Origin: SIG710 sp045605745
GTDB taxonomy: Bacteria > Bacillota > Clostridia > Oscillospirales > CAG-272
Direction: 5' to 3'
Assembly (NCBI GenBank): GCA_045605745.1
Contig: JAZUQN010000048.1
Location: forward strand, 1 to 23,715
DNA: 23,715 nucleotides
Below are positions 8,986 to 16,711 of this stretch, in pieces. Made by a program: the position numbers and the translations under genes. The notes beneath the pieces were generated by a model, which made no database searches, was not told the origin of the DNA, and saw only the letters and a list, made by a program, of their open reading frames with translations. Numbering within the stretch: position 1 is the first letter of the stretch; each line of letters begins with the position of its first letter.

Positions 8986-9834
8986 ATGAAAAATTCTATA
9001 CTCAAAAAATACGATCAGGTTTGCGCTTATGATCTGTGTGGCATAAAGGTTAGCGAAAGGCAGCTTGAGCTTGGCGATATTCCTCTAAGCAACTATCCCA
9101 TTCACCGCCATGATTATTTCGAGATCGAATGGCTTATCGAAGGAAATATCGAGCATGAGCTGAACGGCGAACAATCAATCCTGTCTGCCGGAGATATTTA
9201 CGGTCTTTCAACCGTTGATCTTCATAAGATAGATGTCATTGAAACACCCACCTTCAGAAACATAAGCATAGATTATAAAAATTCACCCAAAGCAATTCAG
9301 CACATCCTTGGAAAAATGAATTTCCCGATAAAAGGACATCTTTCCGAAGATGAGCTTTCCGAGATACACGAATACTTCTTCAAGCTCAGGGAGCTGACGC
9401 TGAAAAATGATTCAAGCTTTCGCAGTGACAGAATAATCGCTTACACTCTCCTTTTGCTCAGCAAGATATTTGATTGCTCAACCTCTCTTGAGCCTGCCTC
9501 TGAAAACAACGGGTACCATCACATTGCAAGAGCAATGGAGTATATCTCAAACCACTATTCAGAGCCGCTTTCACTTGGTGCTGTGGCAAGAGGAGTTTCA
9601 CTTTCCGCCTGCCATCTGAGCCAGCTTTTTACGAAGATCAGCGGATCCTCGTTTATTGAATATCTGACAGAGTTCAGAATTCAAAAAGCACAAAACGCAT
9701 TGCTTGAAAGCGATAAAAGCGTATCCGAAATAGCCTTTGAATGTGGCTTCGGTTCATTTCCAAGCTTTTCCCGAGCATTTAAGCGCATATGCGGTTGCTC
9801 GCCAAGCGAATACCGCAAAAATTCAAGACTTTGA
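8986..9834 (+). CDS. AraC/XylS-family transcriptional regulator
   Basis: A 282-aa protein. The ATG at 8986 is chosen because TTGGAGG (8975-8981) precedes it at good spacing; the 12-codon upstream extension has no ribosome binding site. Residues about 25-90 form a cupin-like sensor (HRHDYFEIEWLIEG, then a GD-containing turn near 69-70), typical of sugar-sensing AraC proteins. The last 100 residues hold the double helix-turn-helix: ISNHYSEPLSLGAVA, then LSQLFTKISGSSF, then VSEIAFECGFGS and SFSRAFKRICGCSPSEYR, the hallmark second-HTH signature. It is divergent from the LRR gene and upstream of the mannan locus. Control of the GH26 genes is a reasonable inference but not shown. It ends at a strong terminator as a single-gene unit. 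Confidence 0.9.
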   Translation: MKNSILKKYDQVCAYDLCGIKVSERQLELGDIPLSNYPIHRHDYFEIEWLIEGNIEHELNGEQSILSAGDIYGLSTVDLHKIDVIETPTFRNISIDYKNSPKAIQHILGKMNFPIKGHLSEDELSEIHEYFFKLRELTLKNDSSFRSDRIIAYTLLLLSKIFDCSTSLEPASENNGYHHIARAMEYISNHYSEPLSLGAVARGVSLSACHLSQLFTKISGSSFIEYLTEFRIQKAQNALLESDKSVSEIAFECGFGSFPSFSRAFKRICGCSPSEYRKNSRL

Positions 9835-9844
9835 TCTTAACAGA

Positions 9845-9881
9845 GGGCTGTTTCACCAAATTTTGGTGACAGTCCTTTTTT
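9845..9881 (+). terminator. Rho-independent terminator of the AraC-family gene
   Basis: Stem GGGCTG/CAGTCC continues, after a two-base bulge, into TCACCAAA/TTTGGTGA and is followed by TTTTTT (9876-9881). It begins 10 bp after the AraC stop codon. The minus-strand gene ending at 9912 runs into the same hairpin, but no U-tract exists in that direction. Confidence 0.85.
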
Positions 9882-9911
9882 CGTTCCGGAGCTTATGGGG
9901 CTTTTTCTGCT

Positions 9912-11579
9912 TCAAAGCGTTATCTCATATCCCATTTTGCTACCGGTAAAATAAGCGGTCTTACATTCTTTTATACCACCGCTGCAGGAGAAAAATTCTT
10001 TGTCACCCGAAACATCGGTGATCTCTTCTCTGTCGCTGAATGCAAATCGAACATGATCCGTCCTTGCACCGGAAAACAGCATTTTGGCTCCCTTGAAAGG
10101 ACTATGTATATCAAATGTGACCTTGATCTTGTCACCTTCAAAGACATATTCGCCCTCAAAACCGATCTCGGTCGGTGTGGTATCTCTGCAAACAAGATTT
10201 CCTTTAACAGAGATCGTCACCTTATCATCCTCGTTTTTTTCTTCTATGCTGTGAAATCCCTCCATAAGAATGGCAGCTTTACCATCCTCTGTTATGATCT
10301 CAGGCACAAGAAACGGCTGATATCGCCAAACAGGCTCCTCGATAAATTCCTGCTCATGGGGAAAAGCAAAATATGCATCATTTACAGTGCTCTCTCTATC
10401 ACCCATGCCAACAAAGGGAAGCATAAATGTATGTTCTCCTCTGCGCAATACATAGAGCGCACGCTCCTTAGAAGGCTCTTTAACAAAAACCGTCTTTCTC
10501 ATTTCCCACTTTTCAGGACAGCTCACTTCCTTTTGAGGCACATATTTATCAAGACCAACAGCAGTAAAATATTCAAGTGCAGAAATAAGACTCTGTGCCA
10601 TTTCAAGATTGAGATTAAGAACGACCTCCGGACCTCTATAGCAATCGGTAGCCCTTGAATCGGTCCATATATCAAAGCTGTTCTTCTCTTTTCTAAACCA
10701 AAAATTAACGAATTTTTCGCAGATCGCAATGCAATATGCAAGAGCCTCGTCTCTATCCTTCTCTTCTATAAATCCATTGCGAAGTCCGAAGATCACCTGA
10801 TTAAGCGTTCCTATATCGCCGTAAACAGAAAGACTGCGGCCATAGCTGAAGCCATGTCCCTTTCGATTTTTGATAGAAAAATTGATAAGCGAAGCTTCTT
10901 TTGCATTTTCATAAATAAAACTCGGAACTCTTTTGCCGGCAGCAATCAGAGGAGAATAGGTCGCCTTATATGAATTAAGACTATATGAATCAAACCGTCC
11001 TCTCGGCGGCACCTCATCCATCCAACCGTTGCCTGAGTTTTCACTGATAATTCCAAGGAATCGGTCTGCTATTTTGTCCGACATCCCATCGTTTTCAAAT
11101 CCGAGAAGCTCTCTTCCTATAGCGCAGGAAAGCGCTACATGATAATAATTTGTGGGTAGCCCCAATTCCTTTGGTATAGTGACGGTTTTTTTATCAAGAA
11201 AATCAGAATAATCGGTTTTTTCTTTAAGCAGTTCAATTGTTTCCTTTGGTATAATATCGAGCCTTCCCGCCTTTTTCAGCGAAACAAGCGCTTCGATCAA
11301 AAATTGCTTTCCCCATGTACCGACCTTTGTGTTTTCATCGATCATACCGATAAAACGAACCAATCTTTCCTTCAGCTTCTCTGCCTTTTCAGGGTCATTT
11401 TCTTTGAGATAAAGCTTAACGCTGCATTGAACGATAGTTCCAACGGCAAAGCTGCCCTCATCAGGCTTACAGGGGAAGCCGCAAAGAGTTGCGGCATCTC
11501 CCTCTCTATCAACAAGATCCATTACATATTCGAGAAATGGATATGCAAAATTCTCAACGACATTTCTTATATTTCTCAT
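9912..11579 (-). CDS. Uncharacterised 555-aa protein, possible alpha/alpha-toroid plus beta-sandwich glycan-active enzyme
   Basis: I do not recognise the family with confidence. The first 350 residues are helix-rich with conserved-looking aromatic patches such as GWMDEVPPRGRFDSYSLNSY and GHGFSYGRSLSVYGDIG, which resembles helical-toroid polysaccharide lyases, heparinase-like proteins or DUF2264-type proteins. The last 180 residues are rich in beta strand and acidic/aromatic residues, suggesting a beta-sandwich. There is no signal peptide, so it probably acts in the cytoplasm. It starts 13 bp after the stop of a GH26 mannanase lipoprotein gene on the same strand, with a modest AGGGG ribosome binding site. 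It is therefore probably co-expressed and may act on imported oligosaccharides. That role is inferred from position and fold impression only. Confidence 0.7.
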   Translation of the reverse strand: MRNIRNVVENFAYPFLEYVMDLVDREGDAATLCGFPCKPDEGSFAVGTIVQCSVKLYLKENDPEKAEKLKERLVRFIGMIDENTKVGTWGKQFLIEALVSLKKAGRLDIIPKETIELLKEKTDYSDFLDKKTVTIPKELGLPTNYYHVALSCAIGRELLGFENDGMSDKIADRFLGIISENSGNGWMDEVPPRGRFDSYSLNSYKATYSPLIAAGKRVPSFIYENAKEASLINFSIKNRKGHGFSYGRSLSVYGDIGTLNQVIFGLRNGFIEEKDRDEALAYCIAICEKFVNFWFRKEKNSFDIWTDSRATDCYRGPEVVLNLNLEMAQSLISALEYFTAVGLDKYVPQKEVSCPEKWEMRKTVFVKEPSKERALYVLRRGEHTFMLPFVGMGDRESTVNDAYFAFPHEQEFIEEPVWRYQPFLVPEIITEDGKAAILMEGFHSIEEKNEDDKVTISVKGNLVCRDTTPTEIGFEGEYVFEGDKIKVTFDIHSPFKGAKMLFSGARTDHVRFAFSDREEITDVSGDKEFFSCSGGIKECKTAYFTGSKMGYEITL

Positions 11580-11592
11580 TTTACCCCTGCAT

Positions 11593-13524
11593 TTATTTCA
11601 TTTGGTCGAAAAGCATCTTTACTTCTGCCTGACCCCATGTCATCTCTTCATTCATAAATTTTTCACCTTCACCCATCTGGCCAAAGCTCCACGAGCCTCC
11701 CCAAGTCATAAGATAAGAGAAGGAATGTCCCTCTTCCTTAAGCTCCATAAGGTCGCGGTATACGTTCATAGAGCTATAAAGCTCAGGATCAGCAGTTCCA
11801 TCTTCTCCGAGAGCAGCTCCGCTGGCACCAAATTCGGTCAATGCTCCGGGCTTTCCGGCATGGTCAATAAGCTTCAAATATGCACCGCTGTCAAGCAGCT
11901 CAAGATCGCCTTCTGTATACCAGTCAACACCGACAATATCACAATATTCATCCCCGGGATAGAGATAAAGGGGGCTCATTGTAGCTCCGGGCTTGTCTTC
12001 AAAATTGTCAGAGGGGCTTGGCGCATATACCCACAGCAGATTGTCAATGCCCTTTGATTCAAAATAATTGTAAACATAATACCATATGTCCCTTATATAC
12101 GAAGAATCAAGCGTTACACCTGCCATAGTTGTGCAGAACCAGAACCAATTTCCGTTCGTCTCATGAAGCGGTCTCCAAAGAGCAGGAACTCCATTTTCTT
12201 GCAGTGCAAGGAAAAACTCAGCCTCCTCCTCAAGAAGTGCATTGAAAAATTCATTGTATTTTGTACCCTCTGTCAAAAGGTCTGTGAATGCTCTTTCAAA
12301 GGCTGCCTTGGAATAATCATATCCAAGAACTCCTCGATAAAGGTTATCTTCATCGGGATAGTTGCCTGAGGGGTTTGGCCAATGGGCACTGAATGTAATA
12401 ATGCCGCCATCTGCAACATATTCGAGCATTTCACATATCATAAGGCTTTTCTTTGCCTGATAATCACCGCCGTACTCCTGTGTCAGAATTCCACCTGGGG
12501 TTGTGCTGAAATCAAATCCGAGTATACCGGGCTTATGACCTCCGGTTGCCTTCTCAAAGGTTGCAATTGCAGATGCAACACAATTCGGCATGCCTCTTCC
12601 CTGCTCGCCTATGATAATGTGATCCTCGTCCTCATAGACCTCGGTTATCACCTGCATAAGCTGTTCCTTGGTATATATATCCTTCTTTTCTATCTTGCCC
12701 TCAAGCTTGTTTGCAGAGGTCAGATCATACTCTTTTGCGCCGAGAGGACGAAGGAATTTGTCACCAAAATCCTTAAGTGCACCCTCAACCGAACGTGCGC
12801 TACCATGGATAACTATGTTTCCGTTTTCAACAGCAATGCTATAGTCCTCATATTTAAAACTTGTTGCATCGAGGATAATATAATGGCCATCCTCGGTCAT
12901 TTCCTCGGTAACCTCTATCTCAAAATCGAAGGTCATGGAAAGAGCTTCCTTTACAAAGCTTTCCTTAATAAAGCTCTTGCCTGTATATACCTTAAATTCG
13001 GAAATCGGAGTGCCCTCAACGCTCAGCTTTTCAACAGGATAATGAAAAACATAGGTATATTTTTCCGGCAAATAAATCGACTTTGCCTCAGCATCTACAA
13101 ACTGACTTTTGAAAAGCTTTACAGCCTCAAGAAGAGCCTCATCCGAGCCTCCGACAATGACGATCTTATTATTGATCTTTCCGATAGTATAGTCATTTCT
13201 GCCAAGCCCCTTTGCGGCATTTATGGATTCCTCACGGTTTGTTGTTCCAACAAGGATCTCATAATCGCTCTTTTTAAAAGCTACCTGACGCTTGAGCTTA
13301 ATTCCCGTTGCAGACTTTATAGAATCTTCAAGGTCTTTAATAACATCATTGACGGTGGTATTTGTTGATTGCATATCAACAAACACATAATCCGAAAGAT
13401 TTTCTATCTTATTTATGACAGTTGCATCATCATTTTTCTTTGGTGTTTCAGCCTCTCCGCCACCGCAAGAAGCAAGCAACACAAGAAATACCGTCAGAAA
13501 TAACGAGCTGAATAGTTTTTTCAT
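11593..13524 (-). CDS. GH26 beta-mannanase-like lipoprotein
   Basis: A 643-aa lipoprotein: the signal peptide ends in the lipobox L-A-S-C with Cys20 as the lipidated residue. Residues about 285-640 form a glycoside hydrolase family 26 domain, which in this family cleaves beta-1,4-mannan (some members cleave related beta-glycans). The acid/base motif W-R-P-L-H-E places the catalytic acid at Glu455, followed by TNGNWFWF; L-T-E-F-G places the nucleophile at Glu564, the expected spacing. Ahead of it lie two tandem alpha/beta modules (about 40-155 and 170-270), each ending in a strand-turn-helix like IVIVGGSDEALLEAV. They recall the N-terminal domains found on other glycosidases. The gene has an AAGGAG ribosome binding site and its own sigma-A promoter. 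It is divergent from a same-size paralogue and leads an operon with the 555-aa gene. Confidence 0.9.
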   Translation of the reverse strand: MKKLFSSLFLTVFLVLLASCGGGEAETPKKNDDATVINKIENLSDYVFVDMQSTNTTVNDVIKDLEDSIKSATGIKLKRQVAFKKSDYEILVGTTNREESINAAKGLGRNDYTIGKINNKIVIVGGSDEALLEAVKLFKSQFVDAEAKSIYLPEKYTYVFHYPVEKLSVEGTPISEFKVYTGKSFIKESFVKEALSMTFDFEIEVTEEMTEDGHYIILDATSFKYEDYSIAVENGNIVIHGSARSVEGALKDFGDKFLRPLGAKEYDLTSANKLEGKIEKKDIYTKEQLMQVITEVYEDEDHIIIGEQGRGMPNCVASAIATFEKATGGHKPGILGFDFSTTPGGILTQEYGGDYQAKKSLMICEMLEYVADGGIITFSAHWPNPSGNYPDEDNLYRGVLGYDYSKAAFERAFTDLLTEGTKYNEFFNALLEEEAEFFLALQENGVPALWRPLHETNGNWFWFCTTMAGVTLDSSYIRDIWYYVYNYFESKGIDNLLWVYAPSPSDNFEDKPGATMSPLYLYPGDEYCDIVGVDWYTEGDLELLDSGAYLKLIDHAGKPGALTEFGASGAALGEDGTADPELYSSMNVYRDLMELKEEGHSFSYLMTWGGSWSFGQMGEGEKFMNEEMTWGQAEVKMLFDQMK

Positions 13525-13569
13525 AATTTAACTCCTTTTTCTCTACTTTTTGGCGAATTACTCAAGTTT

Positions 13570-13598
13570 ATTCTACAGTATCAAAAAAGCTTTGTCAA
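13570..13598 (-). promoter_or_regulatory. Sigma-A promoter of the minus-strand GH26 operon
   Basis: On the minus strand a perfect -35 box TTGACA (13593-13598) is followed after 17 bp by TAGAAT (13570-13575). The predicted start, near 13563, gives a leader of about 40 nt before the ATG at 13524. Confidence 0.7.
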
Positions 13599-13620
13599 TC
13601 AGCTCAATATAGATGAAAAA

Positions 13621-13650
13621 AATGTGAAACACATTAAAACAATGTGAAAT
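13621..13650. promoter_or_regulatory. Candidate operator cluster between the divergent GH26 promoters
   Basis: Three copies of one hexamer occur in alternating orientation: AATGTG (13621-13626), CACATT (13630-13635) and AATGTG (13641-13646). The first pair forms a perfect 15-bp palindrome with an AAA centre. The outer pair is a direct repeat, AATGTGAAA, with starts 20 bp apart (two helical turns), a spacing that AraC-type proteins often use. The cluster lies upstream of both -35 boxes, so one bound protein could control both genes. The identity of the protein is unknown. Confidence 0.5.
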
Positions 13651-13703
13651 AGGAATACCGAAAGAACCTTTTTTATGAAATATTTTTTTAAAAAACCTGT
13701 TCA

Positions 13704-13732
13704 TTGACTTTATTTTTTCTATATGATATAAT
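13704..13732 (+). promoter_or_regulatory. Sigma-A promoter of the plus-strand GH26 gene
   Basis: TTGACT (13704-13709) and a perfect TATAAT (13727-13732) are separated by 17 bp, with a TGA extension just before the -10 box (extended -10). Transcription would start near 13739, about 36 nt ahead of the ATG. Confidence 0.75.
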
Positions 13733-13774
13733 GTTTTCATTAAGAGAATCATAACAAATTTCCGGAGGTTAATA

Positions 13775-15706
13775 ATGAAAAAAAGTATACTCTCTGTATT
13801 GATTATGCTGTCACTGGTGCTTTCCCTTGCATTTTTATTTTCCTGTGAAAAAGAAAACGGCAAACCGGACTCAAGTGAAAAGGTCACTGTTAAAACTATC
13901 AAAGACATTGGAGATTATTCAATCATCCGAAGCAACAATGCAAGCAGCGAGGTGACAAAAGCCGCCTCTGCTCTCAGCGCAGATATTTACAAAAAAACCG
14001 GAGAAAAGGTTGTGTCTGTCACAGATGCAAAATCCGAGGGCAAGCATGAGATAATAATTGGTGAAACTGCAAGAGATATAGGCTTTGATTATAGTTCTCT
14101 CGGATTTGGCGAATTTTTCATAAAGCTTTCAGGCAGTAAAATACTCATCCTTGGCGGTTCTGATATCGCAACAGCCAATGCCGTAAATTTCTTTATTAAT
14201 AACCTTGTTTCCGAAGAAGGCGTAAGAGTACCCACAGGCAACGGCTACCGTCAAGATAACGAAGGTGTATTTGACAGTCTCTATATCGGTACAACTTCAA
14301 TTAAGGACTATTCTATAGTTGCCAATCTTTTTGATATGGGCGTCGCTGAACAGTTTGCTGTTCTTATCAAGGCCGCTACAAATACTATACTTCCGATAAT
14401 TTCTTCAAACGAGCCCGAAAATATAGGCGGCAAATATATATATATCGATGACACCAACACTGATTTTTCAAATTATTCCATTAATATAAAAGACGGCAAT
14501 ATACATTTTTACGCTAACTATACCACGGTTCAAAGCTGTATTGACTATTTTTTCAATGAAATGCTTGGTTATGATATTCAAAGCGGCAAGATCACCGGGG
14601 AGAAAAGGGCTGTCATCAGCGACAATTTGACAAAGGCCTTTTTAGTTGACAAAAAAACTCCCTATACCAAGGATAAGCTGATGAGCGTCCTCCTTGATGT
14701 CTATAACGATGACAGCAAGCTGATAATCGGTCAACAAATGTCAGAACGCCTGGGCAAAACAATGGAGACAGAGCGCCAGCTCTATAGAAAAAATTGCGGA
14801 GTTGATGCCGCAATGTATGGCTATGACCTTGGAACTATGGAGTCAAATCACGCCAGTACCCCAAATGCAAGAGTTAAAGATGCCTATGACATGATTGAAT
14901 ACATAAGAGAAGGCGGAATTATCACTTTCTCCGCACATTTTAAAAACCCCGTTAAGCTCCCAGAAAATGAAGCTGCTTATCGAGGTGAGCTTGGCCATGA
15001 AAAGGAATGGGATGAGCTGATGACACCCGGAACCCAGCTGAACAAAAAATTTATGGAAACCCTTTCAAACGTCACTGATTTTCTTGAAATTTTCCACAAG
15101 AATGATGCGCCGATCATCTTCAGACCGCTTCATGAAATGAACGGAAACTGGTTCTGGTTCTGCATAGTAAACGGAGAGAACAATCATGTCCTGCCAAAGG
15201 AATATGCGCAAAAGCTCTGGAAGCTGATTTATGACTATGTCGTTACAGAACGTGGAATTGACAATCTTATTTGGGAATACGGTCCCAATGTTTCAAACGG
15301 CAAAGGAACAACTCAAGCTGTTATGTACTGTTATCCGGGTGATGAATATTGTGACATTGTAGCAGCAGACTGGTATACAAACGAATATACAGGCAACGAA
15401 ATGCTTTCAATTGCTGCCGAAGAAATGTCGGACACTGGAAAAATATTTTCTGTCAGCGAATTCGGTCCGGGAGAAGGCATACGCACGAATTTTGACGTTT
15501 CTCCCGAATACGGCTTCACCTGCACTCACCTTGATAGGATTATAACCGAAACGATCGATGACGGAATTAAAACAGCATATTGGCTACTTTGGTCAAGCTG
15601 GGCAGAGGTCAGGATATCAATGTGGAATATGGGCGATGCGAGGCTATTCTATGACAAAGATCTGTATTTGACACTTGAGGATATGAGCGCTATGCTTTAT
15701 AATTAA
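13775..15706 (+). CDS. GH26 beta-mannanase-like lipoprotein (second copy)
   Basis: A 643-aa lipoprotein with lipobox L-F-S-C (Cys24). The ATG at 13775 follows a CCGGAGG ribosome binding site. It has the same plan as the divergent neighbour: two alpha/beta modules (about 40-155, containing EIIIGET and KILILGGSD; about 178-275), then a GH26 catalytic domain. The acid/base is Glu454 in R-P-L-H-E-M-N-G-N-W-F-W-F, and the nucleophile is Glu562 in V-S-E-F-G. Conserved features such as GGIITFSAH and YPGDEYCDIV occur in both proteins. Outside the catalytic domain the two diverge strongly, so the duplication is not recent and their substrates may differ (for example plain mannan versus galacto- or glucomannan). 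It is controlled by its own promoter and ends at the hairpin at 15762-15809. Confidence 0.9.
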   Translation: MKKSILSVLIMLSLVLSLAFLFSCEKENGKPDSSEKVTVKTIKDIGDYSIIRSNNASSEVTKAASALSADIYKKTGEKVVSVTDAKSEGKHEIIIGETARDIGFDYSSLGFGEFFIKLSGSKILILGGSDIATANAVNFFINNLVSEEGVRVPTGNGYRQDNEGVFDSLYIGTTSIKDYSIVANLFDMGVAEQFAVLIKAATNTILPIISSNEPENIGGKYIYIDDTNTDFSNYSINIKDGNIHFYANYTTVQSCIDYFFNEMLGYDIQSGKITGEKRAVISDNLTKAFLVDKKTPYTKDKLMSVLLDVYNDDSKLIIGQQMSERLGKTMETERQLYRKNCGVDAAMYGYDLGTMESNHASTPNARVKDAYDMIEYIREGGIITFSAHFKNPVKLPENEAAYRGELGHEKEWDELMTPGTQLNKKFMETLSNVTDFLEIFHKNDAPIIFRPLHEMNGNWFWFCIVNGENNHVLPKEYAQKLWKLIYDYVVTERGIDNLIWEYGPNVSNGKGTTQAVMYCYPGDEYCDIVAADWYTNEYTGNEMLSIAAEEMSDTGKIFSVSEFGPGEGIRTNFDVSPEYGFTCTHLDRIITETIDDGIKTAYWLLWSSWAEVRISMWNMGDARLFYDKDLYLTLEDMSAMLYN

Positions 15707-15752
15707 ATTTTCATAGCACATACATTGCCTGATTTTACCGAATCTCAAAACT

Positions 15753-15782
15753 GTATATAAAACTCCCATCTATGTCAATACT
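15753..15782 (+). promoter_or_regulatory. Candidate forespore (sigma-F/sigma-G-type) promoter of sigG
   Basis: GTATA (15753-15757) and GTCAATACT (15774-15782) are separated by 16 bp. They fit the Bacillus sigma-F pattern GywTA-N16-GGnrAnAnTw except for one G in the -10 box and the final base. Read as a sigma-G promoter the -10 is a poorer match and the spacer is one base too long. Transcription would begin near 15789, inside the right arm of the hairpin. No sigma-A promoter was seen for sigG. Confidence 0.5.
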
Positions 15783-15809
15783 CTACATAGATGGGAGTGA
15801 TTTTTATTT
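15762..15809 (+). terminator. GH26 terminator hairpin that also masks the sigG ribosome binding site
   Basis: A perfect 14-bp inverted repeat, ACTCCCATCTATGT (15762-15775) and ACATAGATGGGAGT (15785-15798), has a 9-nt loop and is followed by GATTTTTATTT. It lies 55 bp after the GH26 stop codon and should terminate that transcript. The right arm contains GGGAG, the only ribosome binding site candidate for sigG, and both canonical sigG start codons. Read-through RNA would therefore have the sigG start region paired. Confidence 0.8.
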
Positions 15810-16576
15810 ACAATAAAGTTGAAATATGCGGTATAAACACCGCAAAATTAAAAACGCTGACATCGGAAGAGACTACTGATTTACTAAGAAAAACCAAAGA
15901 GGGCGACAGCAAGGCAAGAGAAAATCTGATATATGGAAACCTCCGTCTTGTGCTGAGCGTTATTCAGCGCTTCACAGGCAGAAAGGAGCTTATGGACGAT
16001 CTTTTTCAGGTTGGATGCATTGGGCTTGTTAAAGCTGTTGATAATTTTAACATCGATCTTGGCGTAAAATTCAGCACATACGCCGTTCCAATGATAATCG
16101 GAGAAATCAGGCGCTATTTAAGAGACAACAACACGATAAGAGTCAGCAGATCTGTCAGAGACCTTGCATACCGGGCTTTAAATGTGCGAGAAGAACTAAG
16201 ACTTGAAAAGCAAACAGAGCCTAAGATAGAAGACATTGCAGCAAGGCTGGGAGAGAAAAAGGAAGCTGTCAGAAGTGCAATGGAGGCTATAATTGAGCCG
16301 ATTTCACTCTATGACCCGGTGTATTCCGAGGGTGGCGACTCGATATATGTTATGGATCAGATACGAGATCCAAATTCAGGCGATGATCTTTGGCTTGAAA
16401 ACATTGCCCTAAGAGATGCGATGAAAAAGCTTGGAGAAAGGGAAAAGGCAATTATTAAGCTCCGCTTTTACGGAAACAAGACACAAATGGAGATAGCTGA
16501 AGAAATCGGCATCTCACAGGCTCAGGTTTCAAGACTTGAAAAGGGCGCACTTGAGCAGATAAGAAAACAGATCTAA
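15791..16576 (+). CDS. sigG: RNA polymerase sporulation-specific sigma factor G
   Basis: Sigma-G directs late gene expression in the forespore. The identification rests on the SigG hallmark NKVEICG at residues 8-14, NLRLVLSVIQRF in region 2.1, DDLFQVGCIGLVKAVDNF, the strictly conserved KFSTYAVPMIIGEIRRYLRD in region 2.4, and KTQMEIAEEIGISQAQVSRL in region 4.2. The length is normal for the family (about 257-260 aa). The start is uncertain. ATG 15791 (used here) and GTG 15797 have no ribosome binding site and lie inside a hairpin. ATT 15806 sits 8 nt after GGGAG and would give a 256-aa protein beginning M-Y-N-K-V-E-I-C-G, the best match to known SigG starts. Its upstream neighbour is a mannanase rather than the usual spoIIG genes. 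It ends at a strong terminator. Confidence 0.93.
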   Translation: MGVIFIYNKVEICGINTAKLKTLTSEETTDLLRKTKEGDSKARENLIYGNLRLVLSVIQRFTGRKELMDDLFQVGCIGLVKAVDNFNIDLGVKFSTYAVPMIIGEIRRYLRDNNTIRVSRSVRDLAYRALNVREELRLEKQTEPKIEDIAARLGEKKEAVRSAMEAIIEPISLYDPVYSEGGDSIYVMDQIRDPNSGDDLWLENIALRDAMKKLGEREKAIIKLRFYGNKTQMEIAEEIGISQAQVSRLEKGALEQIRKQI

Positions 16577-16580
16577 CGCA

Positions 16581-16617
16581 AACAGCTGAGATACTAAAAA
16601 TCTTCTCAGCTGTTTTT
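16581..16617 (+). terminator. Rho-independent terminator of sigG
   Basis: An 11-bp perfect stem, AACAGCTGAGA (16581-16591) and TCTCAGCTGTT (16604-16614), has a 12-nt loop and runs into TTTTT. It begins 4 bp after the sigG stop codon. Confidence 0.85.
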
Positions 16618-16647
16618 CATTTGCAAATTCAAATTCGGTAAACTCTA

Positions 16648-16676
16648 TTGCATAAATTTTTTTGATATGTTATAAT
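16648..16676 (+). promoter_or_regulatory. Sigma-A promoter of the DHH-DHH-surE operon
   Basis: TTGCAT (16648-16653), a 17-bp spacer, then TATAAT (16671-16676) with a TGT extension directly before it (extended -10). The start would be near 16683. The -35 variant TTGCAT is the same as in the AraC gene promoter. Confidence 0.7.
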
Positions 16677-16711
16677 TAATTGAAACTAATATTTTTTATA
16701 TGGAGCACACT

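Noticed and set aside
12382..13368. 328-codon open frame on the plus strand, opposite the GH26 gene
   Set aside because: It lies wholly inside a well-supported GH26 gene, has no ribosome binding site or recognisable motif, and has a cysteine-rich nonsense-like composition.
13621..13635. The AATGTG-AAA-CACATT palindrome as a CcpA cre site
   Set aside because: It lacks the central CG expected of cre sites and fits no CRP-type spacing, so it is kept only as an unassigned operator candidate.
16700..16711. Earlier ATG for the first DHH gene
   Set aside because: It is not preceded by a ribosome binding site; the site TGGAG lies between this ATG and the one at 16712.
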